Assembly (NCBI RefSeq): GCF_000092825.1
Contig: NC_014168.1
Span: forward strand, 1,665,946-1,729,945
DNA: 64,000 bases
Origin: Segniliparus rotundus DSM 44985
Lineage (GTDB): Bacteria; Actinomycetota; Actinomycetes; Mycobacteriales; Mycobacteriaceae
Direction of reading: 5' to 3'
Position 1 is the stretch's first letter. Each line of letters begins with the position of its first letter. A program made the position numbers and the translations under genes. Below, piece by piece: positions 18,412-27,671 of the stretch. The notes below the pieces were generated by a model, which did not search any database, was not told where the DNA came from, and saw only the letters and a program-made list of their open reading frames with translations.

Positions 18412-19187
18412 ATCGGTGAGATGTACTCCCCGCCTGTGGCCGAGCGGAGCCAACCGACGACGCAGCCCCATTGCCCGGTCGCGAGCAGAACCCCGATGAG
18501 GGCCATCGCCGCCGCCCCGGCGATCCGCACTCCGCGCGCGTGCTCGCGCAGCCAGCCCGTGGCGTCGGCCATCGTGGCGGAGCCGACCGCCACAAGGAGG
18601 AACGGCGCCCCGAGGCCGAGGCAGTACGCGAGGACCAGCCCCGCGCCTCTGGCGGCGTCCACGCCGTCGGTCGCGAGCGCGGAAGACACCACCGCGCCCA
18701 ACGTCGGACCGACGCACGGAGTCCAGCCGAGAGCGAAAACAGCGCCGAGGAGCGGCGCGCCGCCGAGGTGCGCCACCGGGCGCGGCGCGAGACGGGCCTC
18801 CCGGTTCAAGATCGGCGGCCACCCGAGGAAGGCCAAGGCAAGCACGATCGTCACCACGCCCCCGATGCGCGAGAGCGTCTCCCGGTGGGTGACGAACGTG
18901 TCGGCCAGGCCGAAGACCAGGGCCGTTTCCAGCAGAAAGACCACGGTGAAGCCGAGGACGAACAGCGCGGCCCCGAGCACAGCTTTCGTCCGGGCCCCCG
19001 CCCCGCGCGGACCGGCCTCGTCAACGCTCACCCCGACCAAACCCGCGAGATAGGAGACATAGCCGGGGACCAGCGGCAAGACGCAGGGCGAGGCGAACGA
19101 GGCCGCACCCGCGAGGGCGCACGCGCCCAAGGCCAACAGGATCGGCCCCGAGGCGGCCGCCTGCTCGAATGCGGCGCCGACGCTCAT
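18408..19187 (-). CDS. ccdA: Cytochrome c biogenesis thiol-electron carrier CcdA
   Basis: A 259-residue DsbD-type membrane protein with six predicted helices. The paired redox cysteines are Cys35 in ASPCVLPLVPGYV and Cys158 in WTPCVGPTLG. CcdA carries reducing equivalents from cytoplasmic thioredoxin across the membrane to keep the apocytochrome haem-binding cysteines reduced, usually through a TlpA/ResA-like partner. That partner is the gene directly before it. ATGA overlaps link it to both tlpA upstream and resB downstream. Confidence 0.95.
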   Translation of the reverse strand: MSVGAAFEQAAASGPILLALGACALAGAASFASPCVLPLVPGYVSYLAGLVGVSVDEAGPRGAGARTKAVLGAALFVLGFTVVFLLETALVFGLADTFVTHRETLSRIGGVVTIVLALAFLGWPPILNREARLAPRPVAHLGGAPLLGAVFALGWTPCVGPTLGAVVSSALATDGVDAARGAGLVLAYCLGLGAPFLLVAVGSATMADATGWLREHARGVRIAGAAAMALIGVLLATGQWGCVVGWLRSATGGEYISPI

Positions 19188-19759
19188 TCGGCGAGCACCT
19201 TGTCCAGCACCGGTTCGAGCGACGTCTGGCTCACCGCGCCGATGTGCACGAAGGCGACCGCGTGCGTCCGGTCGAGCACGACCGTGGTGGGGACAGCGCT
19301 CGTGGACACATGCGCGGAGAGGCCGAGCAGGGAGCGCCCGGACGGATCGTAGATCGACGGGTAGGACACGCCGCGGTCGAGCACGTAGTCCTTCGCGGCG
19401 TCGCGGGAGTCCTCCCGCAAATCGACCCCGAGGAACGCCACGCCTCGGTCTTTGCTCGCCTGGTACGTGGACTCAAGGGCGGGCGTTTCACCGCGGCATG
19501 GTCCGCACCAACTCCCCCAGGTGTTGATGACCACGGCTTTCCCGGCGAACTGCGGGTCGTCGAGCGAGATGCGCTTGTCGGTGAGCAGGTCGGGCCCCGC
19601 CACCGGCCCGGTGAGGGCCGGTCTGTGGCCTGGGTCGTACCAGTGCTCGGGTTTGCCGTCCGGGGAGAAGATCCCGTTCGGCGAGGGCTGGCGCACCACG
19701 CACGCCGTGCTGGTCAACGCGAGGAGCGCGCAGCCGAGCGCGACGAGCGGTTGTCTCAT
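19184..19759 (-). CDS. TlpA/ResA-like thioredoxin lipoprotein
   Basis: A 191-residue exported thioredoxin-fold protein. The N-terminus has a signal ending TSTAC with Cys20 as lipid site. The redox motif is WCGPC (Cys85 and Cys88) within INTWGSWCGPCRGETPALE, and the cis-Pro loop is SAVPTTVVLD. As a ResA-type reductant it would pass electrons from CcdA to the cysteines of apocytochrome c outside the membrane. It starts with an ATG that overlaps the stop of the phosphatase gene (ATGA) and ends by overlapping the ccdA start. M. tuberculosis Rv0526 is the positional equivalent. Confidence 0.93.
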   Translation of the reverse strand: MRQPLVALGCALLALTSTACVVRQPSPNGIFSPDGKPEHWYDPGHRPALTGPVAGPDLLTDKRISLDDPQFAGKAVVINTWGSWCGPCRGETPALESTYQASKDRGVAFLGVDLREDSRDAAKDYVLDRGVSYPSIYDPSGRSLLGLSAHVSTSAVPTTVVLDRTHAVAFVHIGAVSQTSLEPVLDKVLAE

Positions 19760-20391
19760 ATCCCTGCGCTGGGCTCGCTGTATTTGATCTGCGCCACCGT
19801 GTCGCCCTCGTAGACGATCGTGGTCAGCGACGCGAGGTCGCATTCGCGTTTGCGCGGGTCGTGGAAGAAGCTTTTGCCCTCGTAGTGGCGGCGCAGCGTG
19901 TACACCGGCAGCTGATGGCTCACGATCACCGCCTCGTGGCCCCGCACGCTGTCGCGCACGGAAGTCGCCACGCGGACCATGCGGTCGCGGATCTCGGTGT
20001 ACGGCTCGCCCCAAGACGGCCGGAGGGGGTTGCGCAGCTTCCACCAATGCTGCGGCTTGAGCAGCACTCCTTTGCCTTCGGCGAATTTGGTGCCTTCGAA
20101 GATGTTGCCCGCCTCGATGAGGTCGTCCTCGGTCTCGATGGGAATGCCCAACGCCTCGGCGATGGGCTTCGCGGTCTCCTGCGCGCGCTGCAGCGGGGAC
20201 ACCACCAGGCGCCGCACGTCCCGGCCGGCGAGGTGCTCGGCCACCTTTTTCGCCTGCCGCTGGCCGCGCTCGGAGAGGGAGAAACCTGGCAAGCGCCCAT
20301 AGAGCACGCCCGTCGGGTTGTGCACCTCGCCGTGGCGCATCACATGGACGATCGTGCGGACGTTCTGCTCGCCGCCGGTCTGGGTGCTCAT
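19756..20391 (-). CDS. Histidine phosphatase superfamily protein (phosphoglycerate-mutase-like)
   Basis: A 211-residue protein with the RHGE catalytic motif (Arg19-His20-Gly21-Glu22) in VHVMRHGEVHNPTG. The second Arg lies in SPLQRAQETA, and the second catalytic His in VIVSHQLPVYTLRR. These residues form the phosphohistidine active site. The substrate is unknown; such mycobacterial proteins (Rv0525 is the positional match) are annotated as phosphoglycerate mutases but are often phosphatases. GAGGAGACGAG upstream gives a ribosome site for the ATG at 20389-20391. Its stop overlaps the TlpA start. Confidence 0.88.
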   Translation of the reverse strand: MSTQTGGEQNVRTIVHVMRHGEVHNPTGVLYGRLPGFSLSERGQRQAKKVAEHLAGRDVRRLVVSPLQRAQETAKPIAEALGIPIETEDDLIEAGNIFEGTKFAEGKGVLLKPQHWWKLRNPLRPSWGEPYTEIRDRMVRVATSVRDSVRGHEAVIVSHQLPVYTLRRHYEGKSFFHDPRKRECDLASLTTIVYEGDTVAQIKYSEPSAGI

Positions 20392-20603
20392 CTCGTCTCC
20401 TCTGATCCTCTAGCCCTAGGCAGTCTAAAGGGCGCCAAGCTTGTTGACGACATCGGTGAACCTTGTCCGGCATTGCCGTCAGACCCCTGCGGTGTTCCCG
20501 CCGCACAGGCTGAGCCCACATATTTCAGATCTGGGGCATCTTTCAGATCTGGGGCGTCGGCCTCTTCTGCGGGGAAAGAGCCGTTCCCCGTGGACGGGCT
20601 CAT
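20388..20603 (-). CDS. Possible 71-residue bridging ORF between hemL and the phosphatase gene
   Basis: The ATG at 20601-20603 overlaps the hemL stop, and the TGA at 20388-20390 overlaps the phosphatase start. The frame thus fits the ATGA chain of the operon exactly. The product would be hydrophilic and disordered, with a tandem [12 protein letters not shown] encoded by the 18-bp repeats, and two Cys-free, Pro/Ser-rich halves apart from one Cys. Third-position GC is lower than in neighbouring genes, and AGA/AGG codons cluster at the end. Both points argue against strong selection as a protein. In M. tuberculosis hemL and the phosphatase are adjacent without such a gene as far as I recall. It may serve only to couple translation. 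Confidence 0.33.
   Translation of the reverse strand: MSPSTGNGSFPAEEADAPDLKDAPDLKYVGSACAAGTPQGSDGNAGQGSPMSSTSLAPFRLPRARGSEETR
20523..20555. repeat. Two 18-bp-spaced direct repeats in the hemL downstream spacer
   Basis: The 15-base unit TTTCAGATCTGGGGC occurs at 20523-20537 and again at 20541-20555. It contains the palindrome CAGATCTG. The repeats encode DAPDLK twice in the small minus-strand frame. The local base composition is AT-richer than the flanking genes. Function, if any, is unknown. Confidence 0.8.
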
Positions 20604-21946
20604 CGCCGCGCTGTCGGCGGCGCGTCGGGCACTGCTTGGGCAGCGGCGCGCGCTGCGGCGGGCACAGCGCGCGCGAACACCTCGAACGCCTCATCGGTGA
20701 GAGAAGTCGACACGAACCACGCCTCGTACGCGCTCGGCGGCAAATGCACCCCGTGGTCGAGCATCGTGTGGAAAAAGGCCGGGTAACGCCAAGTCTGCGT
20801 GGCCCGGACCGTGTCGAAGTCTGTCGGCGGGGCTTCGGCGAAAAACACCGAGAAGAGGTTTCCCGCCCTGCCGATCGCGACCGGCAGTCCCACAGCGGCG
20901 AACTCTTTTTCGACCAAGCCGACGATCGTCTGCGCGGCAGCGTCCAACCGCGTGTAGGCGGCCTCGTCGGCGAGGCGGAGCGACGCGAGACCGGCAGCTG
21001 TGGCGAGCGGGTTGCCCGCGAGCGTGCCCGCCTGGTAGACGGGGCCGGCTGGGGCCAGCTGCGCCATGATCTCAGCGCGTCCGCCGAACGCCGCCGCGGG
21101 CACGCCGCCGCCCATGACCTTGCCGAATGTCACAAGGTCCGCCGCGACGCCGCCAAGGCCGAACCAGCCTGCCCTGCTGACTCGGAAACCGGTCATCACC
21201 TCGTCGGAGATGAGGAGGGCGCCGCTGGCGCGGGGGGTTTCTGCCAGCGCGCGCTGGAACTCTGGCTTCGGGGCGAGAACGCCCATGTTGCCGGGGGCGG
21301 CTTCGGTGATCACAGCCGCGATCTCGTCGCCGTGTTGCGCGAAAAGCTCCGTGAGCGCCTGCGCGTCGTTGTACGGGAGGACGACCGTGTCGGCGGCAGA
21401 ACCAGGGGTCACCCCTGGGGAGGACGGGGCGCCGAAGGTCAACGCCCCGGAGCCCGCGGCGACCAGCAGCGCGTCGGAATGCCCGTGGTAGCAGCCCGCG
21501 AACTTGACGATCTTGGCGCGGCCGGTGTGGGCGCGGGCGAGGCGGATCGCGCTCATCGTGGCCTCGGTGCCAGAGGTCACAAGGCGCAGTTGCTCCGCGC
21601 CCGAGCCGTGGACGCGGGCGATGATCTCCTCGGCGAGAGCGGCTTCGGCCTCGGTGGGCGCGCCGAACGAGAGGCCCCTCCCGGCGGCCAGCGCCACATC
21701 GGCCAGAATCTCCGGGTGCGCGTGCCCGTGCAACATCGCGCCCCAGGAACACACGAGGTCGAGGTAGCGGTTTCCGTCCACATCGGTCAACCACGGGCCT
21801 TGGGCTTTGGCAATGAAACGGGGGGTGCCGCCGACTGCGCCGAAGGCCCGCACGGGCGAACTCACCCCGCCGGGGATGACCCGGACCGCTCGCGCATAGG
21901 CTTGCTGCGAGGCTGCGACGGCGGCTGGCTCAAAATCGGTGGGCAC
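20600..21946 (-). CDS. hemL: Glutamate-1-semialdehyde 2,1-aminomutase
   Basis: HemL converts glutamate-1-semialdehyde to 5-aminolevulinate, the committed C5-pathway precursor of haem. The 448-residue protein is a class III PLP enzyme. The Schiff-base lysine is Lys276 in [10 protein letters not shown], and the cofactor aspartate lies in [12 protein letters not shown]. The family-specific [14 protein letters not shown] and [15 protein letters not shown] are present. Location at the head of the cytochrome c maturation block links haem supply with haem attachment. The first ATG is used. 136 bp separate it from mltG upstream. Confidence 0.96.
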   Translation of the reverse strand: MPTDFEPAAVAASQQAYARAVRVIPGGVSSPVRAFGAVGGTPRFIAKAQGPWLTDVDGNRYLDLVCSWGAMLHGHAHPEILADVALAAGRGLSFGAPTEAEAALAEEIIARVHGSGAEQLRLVTSGTEATMSAIRLARAHTGRAKIVKFAGCYHGHSDALLVAAGSGALTFGAPSSPGVTPGSAADTVVLPYNDAQALTELFAQHGDEIAAVITEAAPGNMGVLAPKPEFQRALAETPRASGALLISDEVMTGFRVSRAGWFGLGGVAADLVTFGKVMGGGVPAAAFGGRAEIMAQLAPAGPVYQAGTLAGNPLATAAGLASLRLADEAAYTRLDAAAQTIVGLVEKEFAAVGLPVAIGRAGNLFSVFFAEAPPTDFDTVRATQTWRYPAFFHTMLDHGVHLPPSAYEAWFVSTSLTDEAFEVFARAVPAAARAAAQAVPDAPPTARR

Positions 21947-22082
21947 AGCAGCAACAGTAACGCAGCGGCGTGCGCGAAGGCTCCGTCGTCCCGTGTGAGG
22001 TTCCCCGAGAAGAACGAGGCGCCCGCGCTTTCCCGGCCCAATCCCCTGCGGACGAGCCGGTTTCCCCCGCGCGGGAAGCCGG

Positions 22083-23348
22083 TCAGTTCTCGCGGGGGAT
22101 GAAACCGTTCGCTTTGGCGGTCTCCACGTTCTTCAGATGCTCCTCATACGTGTCGCTGAACAAAGTCGTGCCCTTCTCGTCCACAGTCACGAAGAACATC
22201 CAATCCCCGTCAGCGGGTTTGAGCATCGCTTTGACCGCCGCGTAGCTCGGCGAGCAAATCGGGGACGGGGTGAGGCCCGGACGGATGTACGTGTTCCACA
22301 GCGTCGGGTTCTTCCTGTCCTGATCGCTCGTCCCGACCTCCTGCTTGTCGAGCACGTAGTTGATCGTGGAGTCGAACTGCAACGGCTGGTCGGCGGCGAG
22401 CCGGTTGAGCATCACGCGCGCGACTTTCGGCAGATCCTCGGGGAAGACGACTTCCCGCTCGATGAGCGACGCTCCGATCAGCGTCTGATACGGCGTCCAG
22501 CCCAAAGCCTTCGCGCTGTCGAGCAGGCCGAGCGCCCGGTACTGCGCCGCCGTGCTCGTGATCAGGAAATGCAGGATCGTCAAGGGGTCGGACTGCGGGT
22601 TGAAGTTCATATCGCCGACAATCAGGCCTTCCAGGCGGCGGTCGCGAGGCACGCCCTCCGGGAATCCCGCGACGCCCTCCTTCGCCCAATCCGGCACTCC
22701 GAGCTCTTCGAGCGTCGCGTTCTGCGCCGTGGCGCGCAGATCGTCAGCCGAAACGCAATGCTCCTGGCCGTTCAATGTCACGCAGCTCGCCTCGGCGATG
22801 ATGTCGTAGATGGCAGGAGTGCGCTGCCCTGTCGTCGTGATCGTCCCGTCCAAGGCGCGGGAGCCGGGGACGCTCAGATAGCCGACGACGTCTTTCTTGC
22901 CCTTCTCGGTGAGCTTTGCGAGGGCAAGCGCGGCGGGGATCTTGGTCGGCAGCACATAGTAGCCCGGATTGATCGAGGTCAGCCCGGCGTCCAGGAACGC
23001 CTCTTTGCTTTTGACCACGTTCTGCGCGACAAGATGCTCGCCGATCAGCGCGTTGCCCTCGCCCTCGGCGACGTGGAACACGAGCTCCGGGCCTGCGGGG
23101 CCGGTGAAGTCCGGCGGGGCGGGCTTCGAGGCTCCGCCGCCGCCCCACCAGAAGAACACCAGGCCCGCGGTGAGCAGCAACGCGCCGACCAGAAGGAGCA
23201 CAGCGGCCACGCGGCGGCGGCGCAAAATCTCCGGGGAGCGGTCGCGCATGGCGCGGGTGCCGCGCTGCGCGGGCAGTTTCGGCGACCCGACCACCTCCGG
23301 CAGAGCCCTTCTCCTGCCGGAGCCTCCTGGCCGAATCGGATCGATCAT
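22083..23348 (-). CDS. mltG: Endolytic murein transglycosylase MltG
   Basis: A 421-residue single-pass inner-membrane lytic transglycosylase (YceG-like). The basic N-terminus [25 protein letters not shown] is the membrane anchor at about residues 43-67. The catalytic Glu is Glu297 in ASLIERE. The downstream signature [17 protein letters not shown] matches the family NTY-x-GLPPGPI-N. MltG cleaves nascent glycan strands and thereby limits their length. The ATG at 23346-23348 overlaps the ruvX stop (ATGA), and alaS-ruvX-mltG is the order seen in M. tuberculosis (Rv2555c-Rv2553c). A longer open frame upstream is inside ruvX. Confidence 0.94.
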   Translation of the reverse strand: MIDPIRPGGSGRRRALPEVVGSPKLPAQRGTRAMRDRSPEILRRRRVAAVLLLVGALLLTAGLVFFWWGGGGASKPAPPDFTGPAGPELVFHVAEGEGNALIGEHLVAQNVVKSKEAFLDAGLTSINPGYYVLPTKIPAALALAKLTEKGKKDVVGYLSVPGSRALDGTITTTGQRTPAIYDIIAEASCVTLNGQEHCVSADDLRATAQNATLEELGVPDWAKEGVAGFPEGVPRDRRLEGLIVGDMNFNPQSDPLTILHFLITSTAAQYRALGLLDSAKALGWTPYQTLIGASLIEREVVFPEDLPKVARVMLNRLAADQPLQFDSTINYVLDKQEVGTSDQDRKNPTLWNTYIRPGLTPSPICSPSYAAVKAMLKPADGDWMFFVTVDEKGTTLFSDTYEEHLKNVETAKANGFIPREN

Positions 23349-23947
23349 GCTCTGCCCTCTCTCTCGTCGCGCGCACGGTCCTTGCCGTCGAGCCATCCTT
23401 GCAGAATCGCGGTCGCGGCCAACTGATCCACCACGCCGCGTTGCCCTTTCCGAACGAGACGCTTGCCACTGACGCCTGCTTCGCGAAGCTGGCGGTGCGC
23501 CAACAGGGTCGTGACCCGCTCGTCGACGAGGCGCACCGGCACCGGGGCGATCACCTCGCCCAATCGGCGGACGAACTCCTCCGCGGTGCGGGCCGCCGTG
23601 GCGGCTTCGCCTTTCAAATTCCTCGGCCAACCAACGACGACCAGGGCGATCCGGTGCTCCCGCACCACTTCGGCCAGAGCGGCGAGATCCTCTGCCAACG
23701 CCAGCTTCGGCGGCTTGCCCGTGGCGCGCTCCAGGGCCGCGAACGGCGCGGCGAACACTGCGTCCGGATCGGATATCGCCAAACCGATCCGCGCCTGGCC
23801 GAGATCGATCCCCAGCCGAGGGCCGCGGAGCCCTGTCTCTGCCGCCGACGGGCGGGGTTCTGTCTCCGCCGCCGACGGGCGGGGTTCTGTCTCTGCCGCC
23901 GACGGGCGGGGTTCTGTCTCCGCCCCCGACGGGCGGGCCTCAGACAC
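23345..23947 (-). CDS. ruvX: Holliday junction resolvase-like YqgF/RuvX, with an N-terminal repeat extension
   Basis: The core from about residue 41 is a YqgF/RuvX RNase-H-fold nuclease: [12 protein letters not shown] (first Asp), [20 protein letters not shown] (Glu) and [11 protein letters not shown] (last Asp). In E. coli YqgF processes 16S rRNA 5' ends; a role as junction resolvase has also been proposed. The first 40 residues are unusual: four copies of a nine-residue unit related to AAETEPRPS, encoded by 27-bp tandem DNA repeats. The start codon overlaps the end of alaS by 8 bp. A shorter protein starting nearer the core cannot be excluded. Confidence 0.9.
   Translation of the reverse strand: MSEARPSGAETEPRPSAAETEPRPSAAETEPRPSAAETGLRGPRLGIDLGQARIGLAISDPDAVFAAPFAALERATGKPPKLALAEDLAALAEVVREHRIALVVVGWPRNLKGEAATAARTAEEFVRRLGEVIAPVPVRLVDERVTTLLAHRQLREAGVSGKRLVRKGQRGVVDQLAATAILQGWLDGKDRARDEREGRA
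23833..23940. repeat. Four 27-bp tandem repeats at the alaS/ruvX junction
   Basis: Four exact-length units lie at 23833-23859, 23860-23886, 23887-23913 and 23914-23940, each beginning CTGTCTC and containing GACGGGCGGG. Units 1 and 3 are identical; units 2 and 4 share a C at one site, and unit 4 has diverged at its end. The alternation suggests a 54-bp duplication of a pair. The array is in frame with ruvX, so copy number changes would lengthen or shorten the protein by nine residues. The last unit abuts the alaS stop codon. Confidence 0.9.
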
Positions 23948-26618
23948 GGGCTCCGAGCCCGGCGATCTCCTCGCGCAGCTTCGCCTGGGCCGCCGGAACG
24001 GCCGAGGGGTCGGTTCCGGAGCCCTGCGCGAGATCGTCTTTGCCGCCGCCTCTGCCGTTGACGGCGGGGGCGACGGCGCGGAGCAGTTCGCCCGCTTTCG
24101 CGCCGAGCTCGTTCGCGGCTTTCGTCGCGAGCACGGCGAAGGCGACTTTCTCGCCGCTCTTGTGAAAAAGCGCGGCGACTGCGGCTCGGGAGCCGAAAGC
24201 TTCCTTCATCGAGGCAGCCAGGCCGCGCAGATCGTCAGAGTCCACCTCTGCGCTGACGAACTCCACGACGGCCCCGGAGCAAAGACGGACCGGGCTCGCC
24301 GACTGGGCGAGGTTCCCCGCCTGCGCCCGAGCCTGGGCTTGGGCCTGCCGCGCGATCTCGCGCTCCAAGGTTTTCACCCGCTCCACCAGCGCGCGCACCT
24401 TGTCGGGAGCCTCCGGCGCAGGTGCGCCCACCGCGGAGGCCACCGCCGCCAGCAGCGCGCGTTCCTTCGCGAGATGCTCGCGCGCGTCATAACCGACCAA
24501 AGCCTCCACCCGGCGCGTGCCAGAACCTGTGGAAGACTCGCCGAGCAAGACCACCGGGCCGACCTTGGCAGACGAGGGCACATGCGTGCCGCCGCACAGC
24601 TCCATCGAGAAAGGCCCGCCGATCTCGACAACGCGCACTCGCTCGCCGTAGTTCTCGCCGAACAGCGCCAACGCGCCCATCGCGCGAGCCCGGTCGATAT
24701 CCGTGACAAAGGTGTTGACCGGGTAGTCGGTCTCCACCGCCTCGCCGACCACCGACTCGATCTCCTGCTTGGCCTGCGGGGAGAGCGCGCTGTGCCACCG
24801 GAAGTCGAACCGCAGGTAGCCTGGCTTGTTGAGCGATCCTGCCTGCGTCGCCTCAGGGCCGAGGACCTGGCGCAGCGCGGCATGGACCAAGTGCGTGCCC
24901 GAGTGTCCTTGGTTCGCCCCGTGGCGCCACTTCGAATCGACCTGGGCGGTGACTTCTTGGCCGGTGGCGAACGCGCCTTCGACAACTTTGACCCGGTGCG
25001 CGAACAGGCGCTTGGCGATCTTCTGCACATCGCTCACCTCTGCGAACGCGCCGGGAGCGCTGATCGAGCCGGTGTCGGCGAGCTGCCCGCCGGACTCCGC
25101 GTACAACGGGGTGCGGTCGAGGATGATCTGCGCCTCCTGCCCGGCGCGGACCTCGTTGGCGAGCTGGCCGTCCACCACGACGCCCAGGATCGTCCCGAAC
25201 GAGGAGAGCTCGTCGAAACCAGTGAACTCCGTCGGCGGGCCGTCGAGCAAGGCTTGATAGGCCGATTGGTCCTCGTGCGCCTGCTTTCGGGATTTCGCGT
25301 CCGCTTTGGCCCGGCGGCGCTGCTCCGCCATGAGCTGGGCGAAGCCCTCCTGGTCCACCTCCAAGCCGACCTCGCGCGCCATCTCCAAGGTCAGTTCGAG
25401 CGGGAAGCCATAGGTGTCGTGCAGCGCGAACGCCTCGGTTCCGGGGATGATCTTGCGCGAGGAGCCCAGCGCCCCGGCCGCCACCTGCTCGAAGAGTTTG
25501 GAACCGGAGTCGATGGTGTTGCGGAACGCGTGCTCCTCCCCGGCGGCGGTCCGCTCGATCCGAGCAGCCTCGTGCGACAGCTCGGGGTACATCGGACTCA
25601 TCGAGGACACGACTTGCGCGACCAACGCGGGGGTGGCCAGCTCCGTCGCGCCCAACAGCCGCGCCGCGCGCACGATCCGGCGCAGCAGCCTGCGCAGCAC
25701 GTAGCCCCGGCCGTCGTTGCCAGGGTTCACCCCGTCGGCGATGAGCATCACCGCCGTGCGGGCGTGGTCGGCGATCACCCGGAACCGGGTGTCGTCGGCA
25801 TGCGAACCGGCTCCGTAACGGCGGCCGGTGAGCTGCTCGGCGACGGAGATGACCGGGCGCACCACATCGGTCTCGTAGACGTTGTCCACCCCTTGCAGCA
25901 GGAACGCGACACGCTCGACGCCCATGCCGGTGTCGATGTTCCGTTTGGGCAGCGGGCCCGCGATGTCGAAATCCGTCTTGCTGCGAATCGCGGCGAGCTC
26001 GTTCTGCATGAAGACGAGGTTCCAGATCTCCAAGTACCGGTCCTCGTCGGCCTCCGGCCCGCCGTCCGCGCCGTATTCGGGCCCTCGGTCGTAGTAGATC
26101 TCCGAGCAGGGGCCGCTCGGGCCGGGGATTCCCATCGACCAGTAGTTGTCGGCGGGGCCTCGGCGTTGGACGCGCTCGTCGGGCAGGCCCGCGACCTTCT
26201 TCCACAGCGTGATGGCCTCGTCGTCGTCCTCGTAGACGGTGGCCCACAGCCGTTCCGGGTCAAAACCGTAGCCCCCGTCCGCAACAGACGAGGTCAACAA
26301 GGTCCAGGCGAGCTGGATCGCACGCTCTTTGAAGTAGTCCCCGAAAGAGAAGTTCCCCGCCATCTGGAAGAACGTGTTGTGCCGGGTGGTCACCCCGACC
26401 TCTTCGATGTCCTGGGTGCGCACGCACTTCTGAATGCTCGTCAGCCGCGGCGAAGGCGGGGTGCGCTGGCCGAGGAAATACGGCACGAACTGCACCATGC
26501 CCGCGTTGACGAACAACAAGTTGGGGTCGTCGAGAATCAACGAGGCGCTCGGGGTCAGCTCATGGCCGTTTTTGATGAAATGCCCGAGAAAACGCTCGAT
26601 GATCTCCGCTGTGCGCAT
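23940..26618 (-). CDS. alaS: Alanyl-tRNA synthetase
   Basis: The 892-residue class II AlaRS charges tRNA-Ala. It starts with [19 protein letters not shown] and the conserved catalytic-core segment [17 protein letters not shown]. The editing domain carries the zinc-site motifs [11 protein letters not shown] and CGGTHV, which remove mischarged Ser and Gly. The C-terminal C-Ala domain with the oligomerisation coiled coil ([14 protein letters not shown]) follows. Length is standard. It leads the alaS-ruvX-mltG operon. A long frame open on the opposite strand through this gene is a composition shadow. Confidence 0.97.
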   Translation of the reverse strand: MRTAEIIERFLGHFIKNGHELTPSASLILDDPNLLFVNAGMVQFVPYFLGQRTPPSPRLTSIQKCVRTQDIEEVGVTTRHNTFFQMAGNFSFGDYFKERAIQLAWTLLTSSVADGGYGFDPERLWATVYEDDDEAITLWKKVAGLPDERVQRRGPADNYWSMGIPGPSGPCSEIYYDRGPEYGADGGPEADEDRYLEIWNLVFMQNELAAIRSKTDFDIAGPLPKRNIDTGMGVERVAFLLQGVDNVYETDVVRPVISVAEQLTGRRYGAGSHADDTRFRVIADHARTAVMLIADGVNPGNDGRGYVLRRLLRRIVRAARLLGATELATPALVAQVVSSMSPMYPELSHEAARIERTAAGEEHAFRNTIDSGSKLFEQVAAGALGSSRKIIPGTEAFALHDTYGFPLELTLEMAREVGLEVDQEGFAQLMAEQRRRAKADAKSRKQAHEDQSAYQALLDGPPTEFTGFDELSSFGTILGVVVDGQLANEVRAGQEAQIILDRTPLYAESGGQLADTGSISAPGAFAEVSDVQKIAKRLFAHRVKVVEGAFATGQEVTAQVDSKWRHGANQGHSGTHLVHAALRQVLGPEATQAGSLNKPGYLRFDFRWHSALSPQAKQEIESVVGEAVETDYPVNTFVTDIDRARAMGALALFGENYGERVRVVEIGGPFSMELCGGTHVPSSAKVGPVVLLGESSTGSGTRRVEALVGYDAREHLAKERALLAAVASAVGAPAPEAPDKVRALVERVKTLEREIARQAQAQARAQAGNLAQSASPVRLCSGAVVEFVSAEVDSDDLRGLAASMKEAFGSRAAVAALFHKSGEKVAFAVLATKAANELGAKAGELLRAVAPAVNGRGGGKDDLAQGSGTDPSAVPAAQAKLREEIAGLGARV

Positions 26619-26651
26619 GGGCCACTACCCTACCGGAAAGCTCAGCGGAGC

Positions 26652-27644
26652 TTATTTCGCCTTGATCCGCCGCACTGTCTCTCGCAGCAGCTGAGCGGCC
26701 ACGTCTGATTCGTCCGCAGAACCGCCCCGAGTCTGCGGGAGCGACAGCGCGAGGCCCGCCCGCATGCCGGAGCCGATCACGACCAGCCCACGGGACCGCG
26801 CCCCGGTGATCGTCAGGACAGCTGGAATGGCCATGGTGCCCTGGGACTGCAATCTGCCCGACATCCTGATGGTCATCGACTCGTCGGCGCCGGGCACGGT
26901 GTCGCGCTCCGTGCTCAACCGCATGACCGCCGTGGCGCCGCCAGCCGAGCTCAATGTCACCGCAGGGCAGCGTTTCGCGAAATCCTCCGCTGCGACGAAC
27001 GGCCCCGAGCCGCGAGGGTCGCGGTGCAGGCGCACTTCGGCCGAGGCCGCTTCGACAAGGAGCATCCCGGTCGAATTGCCCTGCACGGAACCGACCGCGT
27101 CCGCGGATTTCTCTGCTTTCCGCAGATCGCACTCAGGCGGGCTGATGTCGACAGCCGAGCCCTTGCCTTCCGATCTGGCTGAGCCTCGCGTCCTGGTCAC
27201 CTTCCACCCGTCCGGGTAGTCCTCTCGTGCGGGCAAGAGCGCGAACAGCTCGTCGTCGGACAGTCCGGCGAGGCCGTCTTGCCCCGGAGCCGCCGCGCCG
27301 ATCAACGCCAACGGGCTCGAATCCCCCGGTTGCGAGCTTCGCGACCCCCACCACCAACCGAGCAGAAAAATGCAGGCGAGCGCCAAACAGCCCGCGAGGG
27401 CCTTCTCCCACCGCTTCGGTTGTCCTGGCCGGGGCGGTTCGGGCGGGGCGGCGCCGTGCGGCGCAGCGGCGGCCTGCGGGGCGTGCTGCGAATCCCAGGA
27501 CTGCGCGCACTGCTGCTCGGGCACCTGCGGGAGCCCCAACGCCGGGTAGAACCACTGCGGCACTCCACTGTTTTGGGGCGGACTGTTTCGGGGCGGACTG
27601 TTCTCCGATGGCGGGCCCTGCGGCTGCTCTGGTGTTGTGCCCAT
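26652..27644 (-). CDS. Membrane-anchored protein with Pro-rich cytoplasmic region and extracellular domain
   Basis: A 330-residue bitopic protein. The first 75 residues are Pro/Gln/Ser-rich and include short repeats (SPPRNSPPQNS). A basic patch leads into one helix (ALAGCLALACIFLLGWWWG). The extracellular part holds LFALLPAREDYPDGW, shared with the lipoprotein at 10575-11339, two Cys that may pair (PECDLR and KRCPAV), and a C-terminal Arg-rich helix. The layout resembles mycobacterial proteins with a PknH-like sensor domain, but without a kinase. GTG at 27647 is an alternative start. It lies 33 bp upstream of alaS on the same strand. Confidence 0.7.
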   Translation of the reverse strand: MGTTPEQPQGPPSENSPPRNSPPQNSGVPQWFYPALGLPQVPEQQCAQSWDSQHAPQAAAAPHGAAPPEPPRPGQPKRWEKALAGCLALACIFLLGWWWGSRSSQPGDSSPLALIGAAAPGQDGLAGLSDDELFALLPAREDYPDGWKVTRTRGSARSEGKGSAVDISPPECDLRKAEKSADAVGSVQGNSTGMLLVEAASAEVRLHRDPRGSGPFVAAEDFAKRCPAVTLSSAGGATAVMRLSTERDTVPGADESMTIRMSGRLQSQGTMAIPAVLTITGARSRGLVVIGSGMRAGLALSLPQTRGGSADESDVAAQLLRETVRRIKAK

Positions 27645-27671
27645 CACTCCATTTTGCCTGACGGCTGACCG

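Noticed and set aside
23833-23940. CRISPR-like array
   Set aside because: The four 27-bp units are directly adjacent with no spacers and are in frame with ruvX.
23463-26708. A 1081-codon open frame on the plus strand
   Set aside because: It is the complement of alaS, which has full motif support; the frame is open only because of GC-rich codon bias.
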